Assembly: GCF_003351405.1 (NCBI RefSeq)
Contig: NZ_CP031240.1
Coordinates: 1 to 64,000, forward strand
Length of the DNA: 64,000 nt
Source: Haemophilus haemolyticus
Lineage (GTDB): Bacteria > Pseudomonadota > Gammaproteobacteria > Enterobacterales > Pasteurellaceae
Reading direction: 5' to 3'
Shown: piece after piece, positions 18,871 through 28,604 of the stretch
How the letters are laid out: the number at the start of each line of letters is the position of its first letter
Numbering within the stretch: the stretch's first letter is position 1
The notes under the pieces: generated by a model
The model's database searches: none
What the model saw: the letters and a program-made list of their open reading frames with translations, nothing else
Told to the model about the DNA's origin: nothing
Program-made: the position numbers and the translations under genes

Positions 18871-20937
18871 ATGAGCTATCAAGTCTTAGCCAGAAAGTGG
18901 CGACCAAAAAAATTTGCTGATGTCGTTGGGCAAGAACACATTATCACGGCATTAGCAAATGGATTAAAAGATAATCGACTACATCACACTTACCTCTTTT
19001 CAGGCACGCGTGGTGTAGGGAAAACCTCTATTGCCAGATTATTCGCAAAAGGATTAAATTGCGTACATGGTGTAACGGCTACACCTTGTGGTGAATGTGA
19101 AAATTGTAAAGCCATTGAGCAAGGCAATTTCATTGATTTAATTGAAATTGATGCGGCATCACGCACAAAAGTTGAAGACACGCGCGAATTATTAGATAAC
19201 GTGCAATATAAACCTGTTGTCGGAAGATTTAAGGTTTACTTAATCGATGAAGTCCACATGCTGTCTCGTCATTCATTTAATGCGTTGCTCAAGACTTTGG
19301 AAGAACCACCAGAATATGTAAAATTCTTACTCGCGACAACGGATCCACAAAAATTACCTGTAACCATTCTTTCTCGCTGCTTACAATTTCATCTCAAAGC
19401 ATTAGATGAAACCCAAATCTCCCAGCATCTTGCCCATATTTTGACGCAAGAAAATATTCCTTTTGAAGAGCCTGCATTAGTTAAACTTGCAAAAGCGGCG
19501 CAAGGAAGTATTCGTGATAGCTTAAGTTTAACGGATCAAGCCATTGCTATGGGTGACCGACAAGTTACTAATAGTATTGTAAGCAATATGTTAGGGTTGC
19601 TTGATGATAACTATTCTATTGACATTTTGTACGCTTTACACCAAGGTAATGGTGAACTCTTAATGCGAACACTGGAAAGAGTTGCAGATGCGGCAGGTGA
19701 TTGGGACAAATTACTTGGCGAATGTGCAGAAAAATTACATCAAATTGCACTCATGCAACTTCTTCCACAAAAATCTTCAGATGACAATGAACATTTTTCA
19801 TTTTTAGCCAAACATATCTCTCCAGAAGATGTTCAGTTTTTTTATCAAGTGATTGTTTCTGGTAGAAAAGACTTATCAAATGCGCCAAACCGTCGTATTG
19901 GCACAGAAATGACATTATTGAGGGCATTGGCATTCCACCCAAAGTTCCTTACGGCAGTACCAAAGGCTAACACTACAATTACTCCACCGGCATCAACTCC
20001 AGGTGTGGTTGAAAATACAGGTAATTATGTCGATGTGCCAGTACTGTCGCAAAGTATCAAATCAGCTTATTCTCAAGCAAAATCAAATAAAACAGGCATT
20101 CCAAATTTGGCAAGTTTTTCGGCTTTAGATGCGCTTGAACATTTAACACAACTCGAAAACCAAGAACGTCAAGAACACAAAGCTGAATCATTAGCTGCAG
20201 TAAGTGAGACTTTACATCACATCCAAGAACTAGACGAAGAAAAATCGAATAAAAAAATGACCGCACTTCCTGTGCGCGAAATGTCTGCACCAAAATTAAA
20301 AAATGAAAAACTTTCCTCTTTTTCTCCTCAAATAGCTAGTATGGCTAAAGACGTAGCTATTGTTGAAAATTCTATGGAGGATAATGCCGAAATAATGCAG
20401 GAAGAACGGGAGATTTTAGATGCAGAGACTTATCGTTGGGAATGGAGTAATCCAGAGCTTGCTAAAGCCGATACAGGCGTTCGTCCTTCCGATATAAAAC
20501 AGGCTATTTTGAAAGATATTACGCCTGAATTACGTTTAAAAATCATTACCCAAACTCAGCAACAAGATGAGTGGGCAGATATAGTTGAACGTTCTGGCGT
20601 AACAGGATTTAGCAAAGAATTAGCGTTAAATTGTTTCTTACAAAGCAAAACTGATAATGAAATCAATCTTGGACTACATTCAGAAAAATCTCATTTACGC
20701 CAAGACAGAAGCATAAAAAATTTGGTTGAAGCTTTAAGCAAATTGCAAGGTAAAGATATTCGATTAACAATTAATATTGATGATAGCAATGTCACGACGC
20801 CAATTGAATATCGCCGCAATATTTATCAAACATTGCGGGAAAAGGCTCAAAATGAGTTGCAAAAAGATAGTAAATTACAAATTTTGCTCAATGAGTTTGA
20901 TGCAAAATTAGATGTCGATAGTATTCGACCGGTTTAA
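18871..20937 (+). CDS. dnaX: DNA polymerase III tau/gamma subunit DnaX
   Basis: Clamp-loader ATPase that also links the polymerase cores. The 688 residues contain GTRGVGKT (45-52), a zinc module (Cys64, 73, 76, 79 as in E. coli), LIDEVHMLS and the sensor-1 segment LLATTDPQKLP. A long Lys/Glu-rich linker after residue 370 leads to the C-terminal tau domains. Two runs in the linker could yield a short gamma form: seven A at 20251-20257 and A-AAA-AAT at 20298-20304, where a -1 slip puts TGA next. RBS AAGGA precedes the ATG. Confidence 0.95.
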   Translation: MSYQVLARKWRPKKFADVVGQEHIITALANGLKDNRLHHTYLFSGTRGVGKTSIARLFAKGLNCVHGVTATPCGECENCKAIEQGNFIDLIEIDAASRTKVEDTRELLDNVQYKPVVGRFKVYLIDEVHMLSRHSFNALLKTLEEPPEYVKFLLATTDPQKLPVTILSRCLQFHLKALDETQISQHLAHILTQENIPFEEPALVKLAKAAQGSIRDSLSLTDQAIAMGDRQVTNSIVSNMLGLLDDNYSIDILYALHQGNGELLMRTLERVADAAGDWDKLLGECAEKLHQIALMQLLPQKSSDDNEHFSFLAKHISPEDVQFFYQVIVSGRKDLSNAPNRRIGTEMTLLRALAFHPKFLTAVPKANTTITPPASTPGVVENTGNYVDVPVLSQSIKSAYSQAKSNKTGIPNLASFSALDALEHLTQLENQERQEHKAESLAAVSETLHHIQELDEEKSNKKMTALPVREMSAPKLKNEKLSSFSPQIASMAKDVAIVENSMEDNAEIMQEEREILDAETYRWEWSNPELAKADTGVRPSDIKQAILKDITPELRLKIITQTQQQDEWADIVERSGVTGFSKELALNCFLQSKTDNEINLGLHSEKSHLRQDRSIKNLVEALSKLQGKDIRLTINIDDSNVTTPIEYRRNIYQTLREKAQNELQKDSKLQILLNEFDAKLDVDSIRPV

Positions 20938-21072
20938 AGACTACATAGTGTTTAAAACTCCCATTTGAAATACATATAGGCGTAAGAATATTTTTATAAA
21001 TCTCTACCATTTTGTATTTTTTTAATCTAGAATTCGTCAATTTGTTTTTTAAGAGCCAAAAGGAGAGTGAAA

Positions 21073-21699
21073 ATGAAACTGGTTGAAGTAAAACACCCAC
21101 TTGTAAAACACAAACTAGGTGTGATGCGTGAAGCTGAGATTGATACAAAAAAATTCCGTGAACTGGCAACAGAAATCGGTAGCCTATTAACCTATGAAGC
21201 AACATCTGATTTAGAAACTGAAAAAGTAACGATCAACGGTTGGAATGGCCCAGTAGAAATCGATCGAATTAAAGGTAAAAAAGTAACGGTTGTTCCAATT
21301 TTACGTGCAGGTTTAGGTATGATGGATGGTGTACTTGAACATGTACCAAGCGCACGTATCAGTGTAGTGGGGATCTATCGTAATGAAGAAACCCTTGAAC
21401 CCGTCCCTTACTTCCAAAAATTAGCTAGCGATTTAGAAGAGCGCCTTGCAATTGTTGTCGATCCGATGCTTGCAACTGGTGGTTCAATGATTGCAACCCT
21501 TGATCTTTTAAAAGCAAAAGGTTGTAAACATATCAAAGTATTAGTATTAGTCGCTGCGCCAGAAGGTATTAAGGCTCTTGAAGCTGCGCATCCTGACATT
21601 GAACTTTACTGCGCTTCTATTGATAGCCACTTAAATGAACATGGTTACATTATTCCGGGTCTAGGTGACGCGGGTGATAAAATTTTTGGGACCAAATAA
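21073..21699 (+). CDS. upp: Uracil phosphoribosyltransferase Upp
   Basis: Converts uracil and PRPP to UMP. The 208 residues equal the E. coli length. It begins [16 protein letters not shown] and carries the PRPP signature [11 protein letters not shown] plus the C-terminal [12 protein letters not shown]. The frame is open from GTG 21067, but AGGAG at 21061-21065 is correctly spaced for ATG 21073 and touches the GTG. uraA follows, so the uracil uptake and salvage genes are paired, though a terminator lies between them. Confidence 0.95.
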   Translation: MKLVEVKHPLVKHKLGVMREAEIDTKKFRELATEIGSLLTYEATSDLETEKVTINGWNGPVEIDRIKGKKVTVVPILRAGLGMMDGVLEHVPSARISVVGIYRNEETLEPVPYFQKLASDLEERLAIVVDPMLATGGSMIATLDLLKAKGCKHIKVLVLVAAPEGIKALEAAHPDIELYCASIDSHLNEHGYIIPGLGDAGDKIFGTK

Positions 21700-21719
21700 T
21701 CCCCCAAAAATAAGAGATG

Positions 21720-21744
21720 GACGGCATTTTCTTGCCGTCTTTTT
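21720..21744 (+). terminator. Terminator or attenuator between upp and uraA
   Basis: GACGGCA (21720-21726) pairs with TGCCGTC (21733-21739), followed by TTTTT. Confidence 0.82.
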
Positions 21745-21810
21745 GTGTGCGTGAAACACAAGAAAAACTGACCGCACTTTAAGTTAATTCAAACAGAGAG
21801 TTGAAACTAA

Positions 21811-23055
21811 ATGACAAATCAAACTTCTTCTTTCCCTTCGGAAAAACAAAGTACATTAAAACAATCCTTCGTTGGCCTACAGATGCTCTTCGTCGCATTT
21901 GGTGCACTCGTTCTTGTACCATTAATTACAGGCCTTGATTCTAATACAGCATTATTAACTGCAGGCGTTGGAACCCTACTCTTCCAACTTTGCACAGGCA
22001 AACAAGTTCCTATTTTCTTAGCCTCATCTTTTGCCTTTATCGCGCCGATTCAATATGGTGTTCAAACTTGGGGCATTGCGACCACTATGGGAGGTTTAGC
22101 ATCTGCTGGTCTTGTATATCTAGCACTAAGCATGTTAGTAAAATTACGTGGAACAGAAGCATTACAACGCATTTTCCCACCGATTGTAGTTGGCCCAGTG
22201 ATAATTATCATTGGGATGGGACTTGCCCCTGTGGCAGTTGATATGTCGTTAGGCAAAAATAGTGCTTATGCCTATAACGACGCAGTATTAGTTTCAATGG
22301 TAACTCTTCTTACTACTTTATCTGTAGCAGTGTTTGCCAAAGGATTGATGAAACTCATCCCAATTATGTTTGGTATTACTGCGGGCTATATTTTATGTTT
22401 ATTCCTAGGTTTAATTAATTTCCAACCAGTGATTGATGCACCTTGGTTCAGCTTACCAAAATTAACTGCGCCTGAATTTAACCTAGAAGCTATTCTTTAT
22501 ATGCTACCAATTGCCATTGCACCTGCAGTAGAACACGTGGGCGGCATCATGGCGATTAGCTCTGTGACAGGTAAAGACTTTTTAAAAAAACCAGGATTAC
22601 ACCGCACTTTATTAGGCGATGGTTTAGCAACTGCAGCTGCATCTTTAGTGGGCGGACCACCAAATACAACCTATGCGGAAGTAACTGGTGCCGTAATGTT
22701 AACCCGAAATTTCAATCCTAATATTATGACTTGGGCTGCCGTTTGGGCTATTGCGATTTCATTCTGTGGAAAAGTAGGCGCCTTCCTATCAACGATTCCA
22801 ACTATTGTAATGGGAGGAATTATGATGCTTGTTTTCGGTTCAATTGCAGTGGTGGGTATGAGCACCTTAATTCGTGGCAAAGTTGATGTTACCGAAGCGC
22901 GTAATCTGTGTATTATTTCTGTTGTCATGACATTTGGCATCGGCAATATGTTTGTAGATGTGGGTAACGTATCACTAAAAGGTATCAGCTTGTGTGCGAT
23001 TGTTGCTATCATCTTAAACCTTGTTTTACCGAAAGCAAAAAATGAAGTAGAATAA
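21811..23055 (+). CDS. uraA: Uracil permease UraA (NCS2 family)
   Basis: Inner-membrane uracil:proton symporter. The 414 residues form about 14 segments. QVPIFLASSFAFIAPIQYG, APAVEHVGGIMAISSVTGKDF and GGPPNTTYAEVTGAV are nucleobase-ascorbate transporter family segments; the glutamate in PAVEHVG and the NTTYAEVTG loop are the substrate-binding region in UraA. It lies just after upp, which traps the imported uracil as UMP. Confidence 0.93.
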   Translation: MTNQTSSFPSEKQSTLKQSFVGLQMLFVAFGALVLVPLITGLDSNTALLTAGVGTLLFQLCTGKQVPIFLASSFAFIAPIQYGVQTWGIATTMGGLASAGLVYLALSMLVKLRGTEALQRIFPPIVVGPVIIIIGMGLAPVAVDMSLGKNSAYAYNDAVLVSMVTLLTTLSVAVFAKGLMKLIPIMFGITAGYILCLFLGLINFQPVIDAPWFSLPKLTAPEFNLEAILYMLPIAIAPAVEHVGGIMAISSVTGKDFLKKPGLHRTLLGDGLATAAASLVGGPPNTTYAEVTGAVMLTRNFNPNIMTWAAVWAIAISFCGKVGAFLSTIPTIVMGGIMMLVFGSIAVVGMSTLIRGKVDVTEARNLCIISVVMTFGIGNMFVDVGNVSLKGISLCAIVAIILNLVLPKAKNEVE

Positions 23056-23065
23056 GACTCCTTTT

Positions 23066-23096
23066 AAAAGGGTTAAATACAAATTTAGCCCTTTTT
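23066..23096 (+). terminator. Terminator of uraA
   Basis: AAAAGGGTTAAAT pairs with ATTTAGCCCTTTT (one G-T pair) and ends in a T run. The hda start follows 30 bp later. Confidence 0.78.
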
Positions 23097-23125
23097 CTTA
23101 CTTATAATCTGTAATACATAAATAT

Positions 23126-23821
23126 TTGAATAAGCAGCTTCCCTTACCCATTCATCAAATTGATGATGCCACATTAGAAAACTTTTACGGCGATAATAAT
23201 CTTTTATTGCTCGATTCTTTACGCAAAAATTCATCTGAATTAAAACAACAGTTTTTCTATATTTGGGGCAATAAAGGTTCTGGAAAAACTCATCTTCTTA
23301 GAGCATTCAGTAACGAATATTTAATCAATCAGCGTACTGCTATTTATGTACCGCTCAGCAAATCTCAATATTTTTCTACCGCAGTTCTTGAAAATCTAGA
23401 ACAGCAAGAATTAGTGTGTCTAGATGATGTACAAAGTGTGATCGGCAATGATGAATGGGAATTAGCTATTTTTGATCTGTTCAATCGAATTAAAGCGAGC
23501 GGAAAAACGCTTTTGCTTATTAGTTCAGATAAATCGCCTTCCGCACTTTCTGTAAAATTGCCTGATTTGAACTCTCGCTTGACTTGGGGTGAAATTTATC
23601 AATTAAATTCCTTAACTGATGAGCAAAAAATTAGTGTGCTGCAACATAACGCTTATCAACGAGGAATTCAATTACCCGATGAGACAGCTAATTTTTTACT
23701 TACACGACTAGCACGAGACATGCACACATTATTTGAAGCCCTTGATCTACTAGATAAAGCCTCGTTACAAGCACAACGAAATCTTACGATTCCTTTCGTT
23801 AAAGAAATTTTAAATCTTTAA
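23126..23821 (+). CDS. hda: DnaA regulatory inactivator Hda
   Basis: AAA+ protein that, bound to the DNA-loaded beta clamp, triggers hydrolysis of DnaA-bound ATP and so limits re-initiation. The 231 residues contain a clamp-binding motif QLPLPI at 4-9, Walker A GNKGSGKT at 48-55 and LVCLDDVQ (Walker B near 97-103). The best start that keeps the clamp motif is TTG 23126, with no Shine-Dalgarno match; E. coli hda also uses a weak non-AUG start. An uraA-hda pair also occurs in E. coli. Confidence 0.88.
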   Translation: MNKQLPLPIHQIDDATLENFYGDNNLLLLDSLRKNSSELKQQFFYIWGNKGSGKTHLLRAFSNEYLINQRTAIYVPLSKSQYFSTAVLENLEQQELVCLDDVQSVIGNDEWELAIFDLFNRIKASGKTLLLISSDKSPSALSVKLPDLNSRLTWGEIYQLNSLTDEQKISVLQHNAYQRGIQLPDETANFLLTRLARDMHTLFEALDLLDKASLQAQRNLTIPFVKEILNL

Positions 23822-23823
23822 CA

Positions 23824-23847
23824 AAAAAGGCGCTAATGCGCCTCTTT
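23824..23847. terminator. Bidirectional terminator between hda and yciH
   Basis: AGGCGC (23828-23833) and GCGCCT (23838-23843) flank TAAT. The minus-strand exit is TTTTTT; the plus exit is CTTT. Confidence 0.8.
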
Positions 23848-23849
23848 AA

Positions 23850-24170
23850 TCATCCACCTGATAATTTAACGATAAACCCTTTTTGCTCTAACAATTGCTT
23901 GAGCAAATCACGCTTTTCACCTTGAATCTCAATAATGCCATTTTTAACTGAGCCACCACATCCACAACGTTTTTTTAATTCAGCAGCTAATTTTTTCAAT
24001 TCCTCATCAGATAAATCTAAACCACTTATAACCGATACGCCTGCACCTTTTCTACCACTCGTTTGTTTTTGGATACGTACAACACCATCTCCTTTTGGGC
24101 GAACTACAGAAGCCGTTTCCTCTTTAATTCGACCCATATCTGTTGAATACACTAAAACAGAATCTGACAT
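23850..24170 (-). CDS. yciH: SUI1/eIF1 family protein YciH
   Basis: A 106-residue member of the eIF1 (SUI1) fold, thought to influence start-site selection in translation. It shows VSVISGLDLSDEELKKLAAELKKRCGCGGSVKNG, split here as VSVISGLDLS and KRCGCGGSVKNG, plus the terminal IEIQG and LLEQKGF. ATG 24170 gives the MSDS N-terminus of E. coli YciH; an ATG one codon earlier (24173) is also possible. The start lies within a few bases of the pyrF stop, so translation is probably coupled, as in E. coli pyrF-yciH. Confidence 0.9.
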   Translation of the reverse strand: MSDSVLVYSTDMGRIKEETASVVRPKGDGVVRIQKQTSGRKGAGVSVISGLDLSDEELKKLAAELKKRCGCGGSVKNGIIEIQGEKRDLLKQLLEQKGFIVKLSGG

Positions 24171-24175
24171 CATAA

Positions 24176-24868
24176 TTACCCAATAGATGCATTAATAAAA
24201 CGAAGAACCTCTGCTGGATTATCAGCTTTAGTAATAGGACGCCCTATCACTAAATAATCGGAACCAGCACGAATCGCAGCTGTAGGCGTCATCACACGTC
24301 TTTGATCACCAAAATCCGCTCCAATTGGACGAATCCCTGGGGTCACCAATTTAAACTCTTCTCCACAAGCGTTACGTAAAATTTCAACTTCTTGCGGAGA
24401 ACAAACTACCCCATCCAAACCTGCCCGTTGGGTTAAATGAGCCAAGCGTAAAACTTGTTCCATTGGCGATGCATTAATCCCAATTTGTAATAAATCCAAA
24501 TCTTCCATGCTAGTTAATACCGTCACAGCAATAAGCAATGGCGCATCTTTTCCATAAGGTTCAAGAATTCTCTTGGCTTCTTCCATCATTCGTAGCCCTC
24601 CGCTTGCGTGCAGATCTACCATCCATACCCCCAAATCAGCTGCAGATCTGACCGCTCTTGCTACAGTATTTGGAATATCATGATATTTAAGATCTAAGAA
24701 AACATCGAAATTACGTTGATGTAATTGTTTTACAAAATTAATACCAAGTGTAGTAAACATTTCTTTACCCACTTTTAATCGACACAAACTCGGATCAATT
24801 TGATCAACTAAAGCAAGAGCCTCTGCTTCTTTCTCATAGTCCAATGCCACAATAATTTTGCTTGTCAT
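24176..24868 (-). CDS. pyrF: Orotidine 5'-phosphate decarboxylase PyrF
   Basis: Last step of UMP synthesis, decarboxylating OMP. The 230-residue TIM barrel has the catalytic Asp-Lys-Asp array in [13 protein letters not shown] (Asp59, Lys61, Asp64), VDLHASGG and the phosphate-binding VTPGIRP and VIGRPIT. GAGGT precedes ATG 24868. It follows lapB by 23 bp in the operon order lapA-lapB-pyrF-yciH seen in E. coli. Confidence 0.95.
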   Translation of the reverse strand: MTSKIIVALDYEKEAEALALVDQIDPSLCRLKVGKEMFTTLGINFVKQLHQRNFDVFLDLKYHDIPNTVARAVRSAADLGVWMVDLHASGGLRMMEEAKRILEPYGKDAPLLIAVTVLTSMEDLDLLQIGINASPMEQVLRLAHLTQRAGLDGVVCSPQEVEILRNACGEEFKLVTPGIRPIGADFGDQRRVMTPTAAIRAGSDYLVIGRPITKADNPAEVLRFINASIG

Positions 24869-24891
24869 AATGTTACCTCGCTGAGTATCAA

Positions 24892-26082
24892 TTAATTATG
24901 TTCTTGACTTGAAACTGGTTTAATACTTTCCCATTGACGGCAAGATGGGCAATTCCACAATAGCTTATGGATTTGATAACCACAATTTGTACAACGATAG
25001 GCCGATGTTTGCTTAATTCGTTCGCCAACCATTTTATGTAATAAAATTAGGCTTTCTTTTCCTCGCCCGTCTTCTGCATCATCAATTTGATACTGCATAA
25101 AACGGTGGAAAATTAAAGTACTTGGCTTTTTAGTGAGTTGCTGGTAAAGCTTAGCCTGAGCAGCAGACTTGCCATCTTTTTCTTCAATTAATTTGACTAG
25201 TGCTAACTCTACTTCATCATTATTAGTAATTTGGCCAGCACGAATTAAGAATAACTCAAAGTTATCTAACTGATTTAATTCTTCATAGCAATGTTTTAAA
25301 GGTGACAAAATTTCACCAGTATAATCTGGATTTTGCTCCAAAACATGTTCTAGTATTTTTGCTGCTTGTTGATATTGACCTTCAAGCATTTCTAAATTTG
25401 AGAGTAATAAAGAAGCGCGAACACAAGTAGGAGAAACCAACAAAGCTTTTTGTAAAATACTGCGTTTTTCAACCGCACTTTCAGGCTCTAAACTTTGTGA
25501 ATATTCACAATAACATTGCGCAAGTTCAATATTATTCTCTTGTGGTTTTATTTTAGCGAGTTTTTCAGCAATATTAACCGCTTTTTTCCATTCTTTAGTT
25601 TTTTGATAAATCACTAAAAGTTGCTGTAAAGCATTTTCTGCAAACTCAGGTTCATCCACTAGCAAAATATAAAGATTTTCAGCTCGGTCAAAAAAACCAA
25701 CCACCATAAAATCTCGAGCAAGCTGTTGCTTTGCGAGTAATTTTTGCTCAAATGTATAATTAGGACTAAGGTCTAAAGCTTGGTGAATACGCAATGCACG
25801 ATCAACTTCACCTCTAGAGCGGAATAGATTGCCAAGTGTAAGCTCAGCTTCAAATTGGGAGTGGCTTTCGATTTCATTTTCAGTTTCTTGCTTCTGAAGC
25901 ATGTCCAAAAACAAATCTACAGCTTTATCGGTTTGATTGGAAAGTAGGAAGTTTACCCCCGTAACATAATCTCGGGAGAGTTTATTACTAATGTCATCTT
26001 GATCTTTCTTTGCACTACGCTGCCCCATGTACCAACCATAGGCTGCAGCGATAGGCAATAGTAGAAAGAGTAATTCTAGCAT
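24892..26082 (-). CDS. lapB: Lipopolysaccharide assembly protein LapB (YciM)
   Basis: Inner-membrane-anchored, cytoplasm-facing TPR protein that with FtsH controls LpxC turnover and so LPS level. The 396 residues have one N-terminal transmembrane helix (about 4-20), a long array of TPR helices and a C-terminal rubredoxin-type zinc ribbon with Cys364, Cys367, Cys378 and Cys381. The start A is shared with the lapA stop (TGATG), so translation is coupled. Confidence 0.93.
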   Translation of the reverse strand: MLELLFLLLPIAAAYGWYMGQRSAKKDQDDISNKLSRDYVTGVNFLLSNQTDKAVDLFLDMLQKQETENEIESHSQFEAELTLGNLFRSRGEVDRALRIHQALDLSPNYTFEQKLLAKQQLARDFMVVGFFDRAENLYILLVDEPEFAENALQQLLVIYQKTKEWKKAVNIAEKLAKIKPQENNIELAQCYCEYSQSLEPESAVEKRSILQKALLVSPTCVRASLLLSNLEMLEGQYQQAAKILEHVLEQNPDYTGEILSPLKHCYEELNQLDNFELFLIRAGQITNNDEVELALVKLIEEKDGKSAAQAKLYQQLTKKPSTLIFHRFMQYQIDDAEDGRGKESLILLHKMVGERIKQTSAYRCTNCGYQIHKLLWNCPSCRQWESIKPVSSQEHN

Positions 26083-26375
26083 CAGGCGACCTTATCGCGC
26101 ACAGTAGTCAACTCGTTGATTTGTAAAGTTTGGCGCTTAACTTGACGAGCCAATGCCATATTTTTAAGTTTTAACTTAAGATAGAAAAAAGCGGTGGTTA
26201 ACCAGCCAAGAATTAAACCTAATCCAAATAAAATAGCAACAAGAGTTGATAGTTGGAGCTGACTTTCCGCCACGATATAATTAAATGTAATAACTTGATC
26301 GTTATTTGCTCCAACGGTAATTGCAACCAACACGATAGCGATAAAAATCACAATCCCTAAAATATATTTAATCAT
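26082..26375 (-). CDS. lapA: Lipopolysaccharide assembly protein LapA (YciS)
   Basis: A 97-residue membrane protein with two transmembrane helices (about 3-22 and 44-65) and a C-terminal cytoplasmic coiled coil (LKLKNMALARQVKRQTLQINEL). It partners LapB in LPS assembly in E. coli. GANNDQVITFNYIVAES is the family loop between the helices. AAGGAAA precedes ATG 26375. Its last base overlaps the lapB start. Confidence 0.88.
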   Translation of the reverse strand: MIKYILGIVIFIAIVLVAITVGANNDQVITFNYIVAESQLQLSTLVAILFGLGLILGWLTTAFFYLKLKLKNMALARQVKRQTLQINELTTVRDKVA

Positions 26376-26455
26376 AACATTTCCTTAAAATATGGCTTTT
26401 CTAAATAATGTCAAACGTTGTAGTTTAAGAGGCATATTCGAGCATTTTAATTTTA

Positions 26456-26737
26456 TTAATAAATATCTACACGCTCTTTTAATTCTTTACCAGCTTTAAA
26501 GTGTGGCACAGATTTAGCTTCTAATTTAACAGAATCACCCGTTTTTGGATTACGCCCTAAACGAGGGTTACGATAATGTAGTGAAAAACTTCCAAATCCT
26601 CTCAACTCAACACGATCGCCATTTTCAAGAGATTGAGAAATAAACTCCAAAATATCTTTTACCATATTTTCGATTTCTTTTACGGGTAAAGTCGGATGTT
26701 TCGCTAATAATTTTTCTATAAGTTCTGACTTAGTCAT
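26456..26737 (-). CDS. ihfB: Integration host factor beta subunit IhfB
   Basis: DNA-bending HU/IHF family subunit that pairs with IhfA. The 93 residues include [28 protein letters not shown], here recognised from [10 protein letters not shown] and GRNPKTG, the DNA-inserting beta arm with its proline. The frame is open to 26764, but ATG 26737 with GGGAGA gives the family start [10 protein letters not shown]. The order rpsA-ihfB-lapA-lapB is conserved with E. coli. A 16 bp perfect inverted repeat lies in its leader. Confidence 0.94.
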   Translation of the reverse strand: MTKSELIEKLLAKHPTLPVKEIENMVKDILEFISQSLENGDRVELRGFGSFSLHYRNPRLGRNPKTGDSVKLEAKSVPHFKAGKELKERVDIY

Positions 26738-26772
26738 CGTCTTTTCTCCCTTAATATTATTCAAATTAAGAT

Positions 26773-26809
26773 TTATTGCTAATACATTATTTCAATGTAT
26801 TAGCAATAA
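26773..26809. repeat. Perfect 16 bp inverted repeat in the ihfB leader
   Basis: TTATTGCTAATACATT (26773-26788) and its exact reverse complement (26794-26809) enclose ATTTC. It lies 36 bp upstream of the ihfB start and a few bases beyond the rpsA terminator. There is no T run on the ihfB side, so an operator, processing site or stability hairpin is as likely as a terminator. Confidence 0.75.
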
Positions 26810-26813
26810 GCCC

Positions 26814-26847
26814 TAAAAATAAGGCTGGACATGAGCCCAGCCTTATT
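26814..26847 (-). terminator. Terminator of rpsA
   Basis: AATAAGGCTGG and CCAGCCTTATT (26818-26828 and 26837-26847) form an 11 bp stem; TTTTTA follows on the minus strand. Confidence 0.85.
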
Positions 26848-26858
26848 ACGTGAATTAA

Positions 26859-28508
26859 TTATTCACCTTTAGCTGCTTTGAAAGCTTCAGCCATTGCATT
26901 TGGAATAGCAACTTCTTCTTGTTTGTTATTCACATTTGCAACTGCAGCAGCTTCTTCAGCTTGATCTTTTGCTTTCACTGATAAGTGAACGATACGAGAT
27001 TTACGATCTACACCAGTGTATTTTGCTTCAACTACATCTCCTGCAGAAACTTCATTTGTTAAATCAGCTGCACGGATATAACCTTCAACACCGCCTGCTA
27101 ATTCAACCTTAGCACCTTTTGCATCGGCTTCAACTACTGTTGCAGATACTACAGCGCCTTTTTTATTGATCGCTACAAAGTTATTGAATGGATCTTCTTC
27201 AAGTTGTTTGATACCTAAAGAGATACGCTCTTTCAGTGCGTCAACTGCTAATACTACTGCAGAAACTTCGTCACCTTTTTTGTAGTTACGAACTGCTTCT
27301 TCACCTGATACATTCCAAGAAATATCAGATAAGTGAACTAAACCATCGATACCACCTTCAAGACCGATGAAGATACCGAAATCAGTGATAGACTTGATTC
27401 TACCAGTTACTTTATCGCCTTTATTGTGAGTTTCAGCAAATTGAGTCCATGGGTTAGCTTTGCATTGTTTTAAGCCTAAAGAAATACGACGACGTTCTTC
27501 ATCAATTTCTAATACCATTACTTCTACAGTATCGCCTAAGCTAACAACTTTAGATGGGTGGATATTTTTGTTAGTCCAATCCATTTCAGAAACGTGAACT
27601 AAACCTTCAACACCATCTAAGATCTCAACGAAACAGCCATAGTCTGTTAAGTTAGTTACTTTACCAGTTAATTTGCTGTTTACTGGGTGATTTTCAGCAA
27701 TTGCAGCCCATGGATCTTGGCCTAATTGTTTTAATCCTAAAGATACACGAGTACGATCTTTATCAAATTTTAACACTTTAACAGTAACTTCATCGCCAAC
27801 ATTCACGATTTCGCTTGGATGTTTAACACGTTTCCAAGCCATATCTGTGATATGTAATAAACCGTCAACACCACCAAGATCAACGAATGCACCGTACTCA
27901 GTTAAGTTTTTAACGATACCTTTAACTTCTGAACCTTCAACAAGATTTTCTAATACTTGTTCACGTTCTTGGCTATTTTCAGATTCAATCACTGCACGAC
28001 GAGAAACAACAACGTTGTTACGTTTTTGATCTAATTTGATTACTTTGAATTCTAATTCTTTACCAAGTAAGTGATCTGCTTCACGCGCTGGACGAGTATC
28101 AACTAAAGAACCTGGTAAGAATGCACGAACACCGTTTAACTCAACTGTGAAACCACCTTTCACTTTGCCGTTGATTAAACCGATAACGGTCGCTTTTTCT
28201 TCGTAAGCTTTTTCTAATTCAATCCAAGATTCGTGACGAACAGCTTTCTCACGAGAAAGTTTAGTTTCACCGAAACCATCTTCAACTGCATCTAATGCAA
28301 CATTTACAGTATCGCCAACTTGGATTTCAAGTTCGCCTTGTGCATTTAGAAATTCAGCAACTGGGATTGCAGACTCAGATTTTAAACCTGCATCAACAAG
28401 CACAAAGCCTTTTTGGATAGCTACTACAGTACCGCTAACGATTGAACCTTGACGAGTTTCAAGGCCTTTTAATGATTCTTCAAAAAGTTGAGCAAAAGAT
28501 TCTGACAT
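26859..28508 (-). CDS. rpsA: 30S ribosomal protein S1
   Basis: Captures mRNA on the 30S subunit, especially messages with weak Shine-Dalgarno sites. The 549 residues contain six S1 (OB-fold) repeats; the central ones show [40 protein letters not shown] and [20 protein letters not shown], each followed by VSLGLKQ-type strands. E. coli S1 has 557 residues. It lies after cmk, the conserved cmk-rpsA pair, about 96 bp apart. Confidence 0.97.
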   Translation of the reverse strand: MSESFAQLFEESLKGLETRQGSIVSGTVVAIQKGFVLVDAGLKSESAIPVAEFLNAQGELEIQVGDTVNVALDAVEDGFGETKLSREKAVRHESWIELEKAYEEKATVIGLINGKVKGGFTVELNGVRAFLPGSLVDTRPAREADHLLGKELEFKVIKLDQKRNNVVVSRRAVIESENSQEREQVLENLVEGSEVKGIVKNLTEYGAFVDLGGVDGLLHITDMAWKRVKHPSEIVNVGDEVTVKVLKFDKDRTRVSLGLKQLGQDPWAAIAENHPVNSKLTGKVTNLTDYGCFVEILDGVEGLVHVSEMDWTNKNIHPSKVVSLGDTVEVMVLEIDEERRRISLGLKQCKANPWTQFAETHNKGDKVTGRIKSITDFGIFIGLEGGIDGLVHLSDISWNVSGEEAVRNYKKGDEVSAVVLAVDALKERISLGIKQLEEDPFNNFVAINKKGAVVSATVVEADAKGAKVELAGGVEGYIRAADLTNEVSAGDVVEAKYTGVDRKSRIVHLSVKAKDQAEEAAAVANVNNKQEEVAIPNAMAEAFKAAKGE

Positions 28509-28604
28509 ATAAATAATCTTCTTAATTTAAGTTAATAACATCCACATTAAAATCCATAAAATGCGGGGTTGAGGATAAATGCTTATTCTTCCTTGAACAA
28601 ACAG

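Noticed and set aside
22671..23012. 113-codon ORF opposite uraA
   Set aside because: Ile/Thr/Pro-rich shadow of a membrane protein gene.
23551..23559. TCCGCACTT in hda as an uptake signal
   Set aside because: First base differs from the core; listed only as a near match. The same applies to AAGTGCGCT in dsbC (35960 region).
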